Source: Chara braunii
Taxonomy: Eukaryota > Streptophyta > Charophyceae > Charales > Characeae
Reading direction: 5' to 3'
DNA length: 38,099 nucleotides
Assembly: GCA_003427395.1 (NCBI GenBank)
Contig: BFEA01000327.1
Location: 141,064 to 179,162, forward strand
Under the pieces are notes generated by a model. The model worked only from the letters and a program-made list of their open reading frames with translations, did not search any database and was not told the origin of the DNA. Each line of letters starts with the position of its first letter. Positions within the stretch are counted from its first letter, which is position 1. The position numbers and the translations under genes were made by a program. Shown here piece after piece: positions 31,706 to 38,099 of this stretch.

Positions 31706-32429
31706 TAAGGTTGTCCTGATTTCTCTTTTGAGAGGGGCATTTCAAGCATCTCTTGTTGTTATTTTGTTAGTTTTTTAATTAATGGTGATAGAAAGTCCTT
31801 AATTTCCTCATTACGTTAATCCCGTGGAATATATCTAATTTCTGATGTCAATAGTTAAAAAAAAATATCGCTTGCTATCTTGGTACAGGCTGCAGAAGAC
31901 GTGACCATATCACCATCATTACTTTGGGAGTCCGTCACTGTTCTTCCAGTCCGTACTCTAGCCATTGCAAAGAAACGGGCATCCATCGACCCTTCCATGT
32001 AATGTTTTCTGAGTTTTCCTCTAATCCTGGTCCCTTGCCAACGGTACTCCATGTGACTTAGTAACTTTTGTTCTAGCTCAGTGATCTAAACTGCTAAAGT
32101 CTCCAGAGACTTCTGTATACTCTGAATCTGTTTCCTGATGCTGTAAATCTTGAATTTGTTGTAAGATATGCATTTCCTTAGAATGACGTTGTGCTGCTAA
32201 TACTTTTGAATATTCATTGCATTTACGGTCCAAAAACATCAGGTCGTTATTGAACCATTTAACATCATCATTTATAATTTCTTTTTGTTTCTTCCAAAAC
32301 TCTCAACCATCTTTGAGGTGACTTCTGAAATTGTCAATCTTAAGATGAGAAGTGTTAAGTTTGTAAAATCCTCTTCCTTGATCTGGTTTCTTCCTAAAGG
32401 GGAAAATAGTCATACACATCGCATGATCA

Positions 32430-33253
32430 AGTCCTGGAAAGGGAGAGCGAGGAAAAATATCCACCACTTATAATCCTCCTTGCATCTCCTCTGATACTTG
32501 TATTAGATCAATACGAGACTTAGTGTTTAAGCCTGTTCCCCCTTTCCTTAAACAAGAGAATGCCTTATGTGTGGGATTGATCCTCCTATAGGAGTCAAAT
32601 AGCTTAATTACTTGGCATAGATTAGATATAATTAACTCATCTGACTCTATGTAGTCAGGACACGGGGAAGGGAGTCTCCATCTATCTTGATTGCAGTCAG
32701 GTGCTGCATTGAAATCCCCAACCATAATCACAGGGATGCCAATAGGTAGCTGAGGGAGGGAAGAAGCAAAAAACCTTTGTCTGTTGCCAACCTCATTGGG
32801 TGTATAAACACATAGTATACACACAACCTCTAATTCAAGCATGGCAAGATATCTCCCTTCTACCTTATAAGCTTCCCAGGTTAACACCTCCACTTTTGAG
32901 TCCGGAGGGATCCATATGGCCACCCCCTCACTCCCTGGTCTAGGGGAGTGTGTTTTATATGCCATATGCGGCCACATTTTCTTGTGGATATGATGATGTG
33001 CGTCTGTGTCCATGAGATGAGTCTCCTGAACACAAATTACATCTGGTCATTCTTTCCCATCAATGCCCTTGAGTTCTTCAATAATGGCTTGACGCTTGAC
33101 CAATTTAGCGGATGCCGGTCCATTAATGTTCATTGATCTGATATCTAGGTTTGCGTTCCTTTTGAGCATCTTCCACCCTTTATCCTTGTTATACAACGCG
33201 TCAATCACTTTAAACGTCGTCATTTCGCCATAAATTATCCGTCCGCTAACCAA
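32430..33253 (-). pseudogene. nested LINE ORF2 endonuclease (APE-type) domain
   Basis: The N-terminal piece (33253-33047) has LDIRSMNINGPASAK and stops at a TGA right before PDVICVQETHL, which carries the catalytic Glu. The next piece (33013-32468) has VCILCVYTPNE, PVIMVGDFNAAPD and SRIDLIQ. The SDH-like motif (LDHAM) appears in another frame near 32440. It is an intact-looking fold with one in-frame stop and one late frameshift. Confidence 0.85.
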
Positions 33254-33299
33254 TCTTCGCAGAACTCATTAACTCAAATCTTAGAGAAGAAAATGAGGT

Positions 33300-34080
33300 T
33301 TATTTTTTTTGCCAGGAACCTTGATCCAGTGTTCCTCTCGCCTCTAAGATGCCATAGTTCAGCAGTCTTAGAAGGAGGGTGCATACCTCATCCTCTGTCC
33401 AAAACTTACTAGCTTTGATTTTTAGCAGTTGTAGTTCCATTAGTGATTCAGACCCAAACCAACGAAGATCCATCATCTTAGAAGCATCATATCTAAGATA
33501 CACATCCCTAATAGCAATTTTGTTTGGATCCAAGATTACATTGAGAATTGTTGTGGGGCCCGACGAAAATTGTTCCCTGTTGTATTTCATGATTTCCACT
33601 CTAATAAGAGTCTCCTCTGCTTTGCCCCCTGTTAATGTGGACACAGTAAGAAAAGGGGACTGGATTCCCTTGACCGTGACTTCTCCATATACTGCTTCCT
33701 TCGGTTTCGATAACCCAACCTCTCATTTACCCTCCTTGAGTCTGACAGGGAGGATAACTATGCCTGCCTTTATAAGAAAGTTTTGTCCCTGCCCCCTAAC
33801 CCACAACTGCCGTAATTTAAAACGTTTGCTTGTAAGTTTTGGAACTAGTGTTTTCCGTGCGTTCATCTCCATTTCTTTCTCTTCCCCCTGTTATTTATGT
33901 TCCTTATGGTGCAAATCCTCCATTAGATCAACCACTTGACTTCGTGACAAGAACAACTCTTTTGCCACTGACGTTTGCTTCTCTATCATCAATTGAAATT
34001 TCTTCTTCCCTATCAGTTCTGAAACAACTTCCTTGACTCTGATCTTTTTATGCTCTTCGTCATGGACTCATAATTTAGAG
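33300..34080 (-). pseudogene. nested LINE ORF1 remnant
   Basis: A minus frame at 33644-33300 (TLTGGKAEETLIRVEIMKYN, then VYLRYDASKMMDLRWFG) lies just upstream of ORF2, where ORF1 is expected. Fragments extend to about 34080. No zinc knuckle is recognised, so the assignment rests on position. Confidence 0.5.
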
Positions 34081-34266
34081 CCCTGTTAGGCTTGCTTTGA
34101 ACATAGGTCTATGCCATAATTGTCTGGTTAGAGATAGGGAGCATCTTTTATGAAGCCCTGCCAGACAATGTCAGGCTTAACTGAAAGCAGGTCAGCTAGA
34201 CGTAACTGCTCCTGTCTCATGACCAATGGTTCACCGAACCCTGTGTCCCTTGCTTACTTCCATGAG

Positions 34267-34618
34267 CAGATTGATGGGACACAAATATTTTCTGGTAGTT
34301 AGGACCACTGTCCCATTTTGTTTGAGCCTCACGTCCTTTATAGGAAAGAGTCATATGGTTAACAAGTACAGACTGCTAATGCAGCCCTTTTTCATGAGCT
34401 TCATGCTAATTTTTTGGAAAGTTCTTCTGTTTAGCTTGGGACGCTGGACCCGGTTTCCAGCAGTCGAGGAGAGAAATCTGGAGCAATAGGAGGATCTTCG
34501 AGCATTGGCTCGTAATCGAAACTAGTTGAGGCTGCAAGGATAACTCCAGGTTGAATTGTGAGGTCCCCGGCCTCATCCCATTGCTTTTTGATAAAATTTT
34601 GAAACTTAAAAAAAAAAA
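34267..34618 (+). repeat. 3' end of LINE copy 2, resumed after nested LINE
   Basis: The ORF2 reading resumes at CAGATTGATGGGACA and reaches a TAG near 34300. The 3' UTR has GCTGGA-CCCGGTT-TCCAGC (34443-34461), CCAGGTTGAATTGTG, a TGAGG/CCTCA stem (34559-34575) and poly(A) at 34608-34618. Confidence 0.75.
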
Positions 34619-34635
34619 TACAACATGAACACTCT

Positions 34636-34728
34636 CTGTAAGAGTGTCCTCTCACGGTTGTCAGAGTATCCTCCCACAGAATGTCAGAGTGTCCTCCCAC
34701 TGCTGTGAGAGTGTCCTCCCACAGAAGG
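34636..34728. repeat. tandem repeat, about 24-bp unit, 4 copies
   Basis: Units contain (G/C)AGAGT(G/A)TCCTC(C/T)CAC followed by a variable GTTGT/AGAATGT/TGCTGT/AGAAGGT. Translations here are artefacts. Confidence 0.8.
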
Positions 34729-34739
34729 TCATGATGGCA

Positions 34740-35110
34740 CAAGCGCCATTGAACCCATACCCGACTCCAAGTGGGGTATGTAGTTCAACGGAAGATGGGC
34801 AAGGTAGGGGGCGTTGTATTCGGGCGGAGGGATTTTTCAGCACCTTTCTTAAAGCAAAAAACAAAAACGGAAGTCTTTGTATTTTATACACCTAAAAACA
34901 ACCGTTGGATGTGCAGCTCCCGATGCATCTCAGACGTCACGTGGAGTCATACACGTTGAGCTAGTTCAACGTTGAACTGGCTCAACGATGTATGTGGGAC
35001 TTGGCCCCGGGAAGGAGCTATGTATGGAACTACTTTTTTTTTCTTTTTTCTCCCCACCTTTTTTAGTTTTTTAATCCAACATGCGCCCAGTGCCCAAAGC
35101 TTTAAATTTC
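34740..35110. other. no supported gene; dispersed-repeat termini
   Basis: GTTCAAC/GTTGAAC inverted motifs (34945-34990) precede GTGGGACTTGGCCCC (34996-35010), the same terminus as the fold-back element at 10724-10889. No complete element is delimited. Confidence 0.4.
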
Positions 35111-35119
35111 AAAAAGAGC

Positions 35120-35121
<2 letters not shown>

Positions 35122-35182
<61 letters not shown>

Positions 35183-35221
35183 TAGATAGATAGAGAGAGA
35201 GAGAGACCGTGAAGGTCGCCG

Positions 35222-35256
<35 letters not shown>

Positions 35257-35262
35257 TGCGCG
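35122..35262. repeat. (GA)n / (CT)n / (CG)n microsatellite block
   Basis: A GA run is followed by a short unique spacer, a CT run and a CG/TG run. The opposite-strand runs around the spacer could form a long hairpin. Confidence 0.9.
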
Positions 35263-35563
35263 TGCGTTTCGAAAAATGAAAACGAGAGTGAATCTTTCGC
35301 CTGAACATGCAAAGATACACCGTCGACTCACGTCGAGGTAACCATTTTTTTTCTTTTTTCCATGTTTTTTTGTCGTTGCCTTTTGCATTTTTTGTTTTTT
35401 TGGGGGGGGGGATTTCGGCGCAGTCACGAAAATAGTTTGTAATTGCATTAGAAACACTGATTTTGCACTTTAGTCAGCAGCCGACTTTCAATTGCAGTTG
35501 AAAATCAACCTTCCTTTCGGTAGCAGTTCAATCAAGGCCCCCGTCTATCCAGAAGCAGCAGAT

Positions 35564-35590
35564 AAAAAAAAAAAAAAAAAAAAAAAAAAA
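35564..35590. repeat. poly(A) tract inside TIR element
   Basis: An uninterrupted A-run of about 27 bases. Confidence 0.9.
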
Positions 35591-35884
35591 GACATCCCTT
35601 ATTCTGTGATTGCGGTCCGATACAGGATGCTACAGTACTTGTCTGGAATTGAATGAAGGGAGGCAACTAAATGCCTCGCGTGGAATCCGCCCTGCCTGGC
35701 TGGCAGGGCGCTGCAAGGACCTCATGACAAAAAGAAACCAAAGAAAACGACATATCTCACGGTCCTTACATACTGGCCAGATACATTCTTCGAAGTACAG
35801 TTCCTCATTTTTTTTTATTTTTATTTTTTTCTTTTTTTTTTCTTCTTTGGCCCCCATCCCTGCACTGTTGAAATACAGACCCAA

Positions 35885-36075
35885 CTTCAAACTGTGTAGG
35901 CCCTGTAGGGCGGCCCCGCCACGCCCCGACCCGGGTTCGAATTGTGTAGGCCCTGTAGGGTGGCCCCGCCACGCTACATCTCGCCCGTGGCCAATCTGGG
36001 GTATGGCCGAGACATCTCCGCCGTGGCCAGTCTGGGGTGTGGCCTAGACATCTCGGCCGTGGCCCAACCATGGGG
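35885..36075. repeat. two short GC-rich tandem repeats
   Basis: GTGTAGGCCCTGTAGGG followed by (C/T)GGCCCCGCCACGC occurs twice (from about 35896 and 35946). It is followed by about two units of GTGGCCAxTCTGGGGTxTGG plus CGAGACATCTC-like sequence. Both lie inside the TIR element. Confidence 0.75.
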
Positions 36076-36124
36076 CTGTTTTTTTTTTTTTTCCCCCTCC
36101 CAGCCACGGCACGGTGCGGCGCAC

Positions 36125-36125
36125 G

Positions 36126-36162
<37 letters not shown>
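36125..36162. repeat. poly(A) tract inside TIR element
   Basis: A run of nearly forty A bases, preceded by a T-run at 36079-36091. Confidence 0.9.
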
Positions 36163-36164
<2 letters not shown>

Positions 36165-36299
36165 GGCCACGTGCCTAACAGAACTGCTAGAAAAGCTCAT
36201 CCCGAGTTTCAACTGCAATTGAAACTTGGGCCGTGTCTAAACTGCTAAAACGCCGTTCGAAACGCAATTGCAAATGGTAACCCTGACTGCGCCGTAGTT

Positions 36300-37680
36300 T
36301 TCTCTTTTGAATTTTTGCGCGCGCGGCTGTTTTTCAAACTCTTGCACACAGTGTAAACCCTTTCTCCCGCTTTGTATCCCCGCGCGCTCTTCCCTACTTA
36401 CCGCGCATTCCCTTCTTACATGCCTCTTCATCTTCAAGTTCCCTCGAGCGAAGACCGATCCCCTCCTTACCCATCCTTGCAAATGATTGGCTGTGTGATT
36501 GGGATGGTCGGGTCAATGTGGTAAGGGCGGAAGGCGCGACCCATTTTGGACGATGTAGCGGACCTCTGGTTGGCCTGTGAGACCAGCCCCCTGGCTTGTT
36601 CTCAAAGGCCCGTGTTGTATTCGGGGTAGTCCAGTCCAGGCCGGTACCTCTGCCAGTACCAGCTAGTCCTGTCCAGTCCAGTCAGTTCGCTGGGGTATAC
36701 CCCAACCAGAGTCTGTACTTTGGCTCATTCTACATTCACACAGTTTGGAGTACGTGCGTTGGAGTCTGCGTGGGAGCTGCGTTGTGCCATCTTGCTCCAC
36801 CGCATCCTCCATCTCCATCTCTATCCCAGGCGGAGCACCTCACCCGGTGTGTCCGCCTCAGTGGTATCTGAGCGGGAACGTTCCGTGCTCCCACTGACCA
36901 CACCACATACCAGGAAATACTGCAAAACCCAACACCGGGTTATTTGGTTGTTTTTCGGCCGTTTCCAGTGAAAAACAGCAGGTAAAAGTGACGAAAGGTG
37001 AAGTAGGACGAAGTGGCACGTGGTGAGAAAAGAGAGATGGCCAAGGCCGCCGCACACGCACACGCCACGTGCCCATGCTGCCCCGCCCCGCTCCCGGACC
37101 AGATTAGTTACATCAACATCTGGGATGCATGCTGCTGCCAAGGTTTGAACCTGGGCAACTGCTGGCCATGCACGTGTGTAGGTGCTGCTATAACACACCC
37201 CCCGCGGCGAGCGGCCAGCAGGGCAGCAACGGCTGGGCTGCTATTTGCCCACCCCCCCCCGGTGGCTGTTGTTGCCCGCGCACGTGGCCATCTGCGATGC
37301 CATGTGGCAGCTTGTTGTGGAGCTCAAGACCCCTACAACACACGCCAATCTGAGTTTCTGATCAAGATCTCAGCACACCCAGCTGCTGATGATGATGCTG
37401 ACCAATTATTTTTTGCACTGCTGCACCAGCAGTTTGACAGCAGTGAAGACCCCCCTGGCTAGGGGGCTGCGCGTCAGGCAACCAGGGTGGCTGATCAAGA
37501 TCTCAGCCAACCCTTGATTACTCTCATTTTTGCTACAGCAGTAGACTGCCAGCATCTTGAAGGCCAAAATCCAGTAGATTTTGGTGATCTTGTTGCTCTT
37601 GGTCAACCACGAGTTTGGTATCACCACTCCCTACTAACCTACTCCCCCACCCCTCTCTATCTCTCCTCCCCCTCCACATG
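36300..37680. other. no supported gene
   Basis: Several frames of 90-150 codons lack recognisable domains. AGGTTCAAACC on the minus strand near 37142 resembles a pol III B box, but no convincing A box accompanies it. Confidence 0.45.
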
Positions 37681-37689
37681 TGTGTCCGA

Positions 37690-37790
37690 AACCAAGTTCA
37701 ACGGGGGTTTCGAGTTGAATGGTTCAACTCCCGTTGAACTCCCGTTTCAACTCCGCGTTATACCCCGTTACAACGTGGTTCAACTCGGCC
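37690..37790. repeat. GTTGAAC/GTTCAAC inverted-motif cluster
   Basis: Repeated GTTCAAC, GTTGAA and TTTCAACTC words in both orientations could fold into hairpins. Related words occur at 34945-34990. Confidence 0.5.
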
Positions 37791-38051
37791 CGCGGATATT
37801 GTTTTTGCGAACCAAAAATAAGTAAAAAAAAAAAACAAAATATAAGGGTGTGGATTTTTTTGCTCTCTACATCCCTACATTTTTATTTTTATTTTTTGAA
37901 CATTTAAATTATTATTAAAAAATCAAAAACAAAACCAGACTCAAAACACATAGATTTTTTTTTCTTTTTTTTTTTCCTTTGATTGATCAATAGACTGATT
38001 GATTGATTGATTGGTGGGGGATGGGTTGGCCCCCCCACCCCCACACAACCA

Positions 38052-38099
<48 letters not shown>
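38052..38099. repeat. (CA)n microsatellite at window end
   Basis: A CA dinucleotide run continues to the window edge. A short (TGAT)n lies just upstream near 37995-38012. Confidence 0.95.

Larger units (their letters stand above)
28384..34266 (-). mobile_element. nested LINE (second L1-type family), near full length, 5.88 kb
   Basis: On the minus strand the order is ORF1 remnant (about 34080-33300), endonuclease (33253-32430), RT (31705-30788), zf-RVT region (about 29472-29206), 3' UTR with the GCTGGA/TCCAGC hairpin (28465-28447), and a poly(A) tail seen as T-runs at 28384-28411. An 11-bp imperfect target duplication flanks it. Its RT differs clearly from copy 2, so it is another family. It is younger than copy 2, which it interrupts. 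Confidence 0.85.
20543..34618 (+). mobile_element. LINE copy 2 (L1-type), interrupted by a nested LINE
   Basis: Copy 2 starts with the 5' block shared with copy 1, has ORF1 from 21364 and ORF2 from 24182, and ends with the family 3' UTR and poly(A) at 34608-34618. Removing the insert at 28384-34266 leaves about 8.2 kb. The reading GGCTATCTCAGATTGA before the insert resumes at 34267 and aligns to the end of copy 1 ORF2. The exact 5' terminus is uncertain by tens of bases. Confidence 0.75.
35416..36294. mobile_element. non-autonomous TIR element, 879 bp
   Basis: The termini are CGGCGCAGTCA (35416-35426) and TGACTGCGCCG (36284-36294). A second block, TTTCAATTGCAGTTGAAA, lies 70 bp inside the left end (35486-35503) and its reverse complement lies exactly 70 bp inside the right end (36207-36224). 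The segments between are about 60 percent alike. The interior is poly(A), GC-rich tandem repeats and another poly(A) tract, with no transposase. I find no target duplication. Confidence 0.65.

Noticed and set aside
35805-36218. Poly-Lys and poly-Phe containing frames
   Set aside because: They cross poly(A) and GC-rich tandem repeats inside the TIR element.
37110-37200. Possible tRNA on the minus strand (AGGTTCAAACC)
   Set aside because: The B-box-like word is good, but no matching A box or acceptor stem is found; part of the word is self-complementary and can arise by chance.
1-38099. CRISPR array, bacterial operon or prophage
   Set aside because: Repeats are minisatellites or transposon termini without the repeat-spacer pattern, and splice sites and LINEs show eukaryotic DNA.

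Overview
The window reads as nuclear DNA of a plant-lineage eukaryote. The evidence is a spliced metacaspase-type gene, L1-type non-LTR retrotransposons with the zinc-knuckle ORF1 and C-terminal zf-RVT region usual in plant LINEs, tRNA-derived SINEs, and abundant (GA)n, (CT)n, (CA)n and poly(A) tracts. A charophyte alga such as Chara would fit, but that is a guess and nothing here identifies a species. Single N bases and long simple repeats suggest a draft assembly.

Layout. 1-3.5 kb: simple repeats, a SINE and diverged repeats, no convincing gene. 3.5-8.74 kb (minus strand): the one host gene I can support, a two-exon gene for a 1440-residue protein. It starts with a metacaspase p20/p10 fold in which both catalytic residues are replaced, and continues into about 1100 residues of tandem helical-looking repeats of two related types joined by Pro/Cys-rich linkers. 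Its 912-bp intron holds an antisense copy of the U2 snRNA 5' end. 9.07-9.52 kb: a Mutator-like miniature element with 9-bp target duplications just upstream of the promoter. 9.5-11.7 kb: a SINE, a fold-back element and an exact 95-bp tandem duplication.

11.7-34.6 kb is a LINE-dominated block. The 3' end of one LINE (copy 0) is followed head-to-tail by copy 1 (about 11.88-20.54 kb) and copy 2 (about 20.54-34.62 kb). Copy 1 keeps ORF1 and the ORF2 C-terminus, but its endonuclease/RT part is replaced by about 4.2 kb of minisatellites and CT-rich DNA. Copy 2 carries ORF1, an AT-hook tail, endonuclease, RT and zf-RVT region, all broken. A second LINE family (28384-34266, minus strand, 5.88 kb) is inserted in the last codons of copy 2 ORF2, with an 11-bp imperfect target duplication. 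Both families carry the same 3'-UTR hairpin.

34.6-38.1 kb: tandem repeats, a GA tract, a symmetric terminal-inverted-repeat element (35416-36294) and simple repeats.

The most interesting item is the pseudo-metacaspase/repeat protein. Loss of both dyad residues with an otherwise well-kept fold and a large, mostly intact reading frame argues for a non-proteolytic scaffold or regulatory role. This is inference; I know no named family with this architecture.
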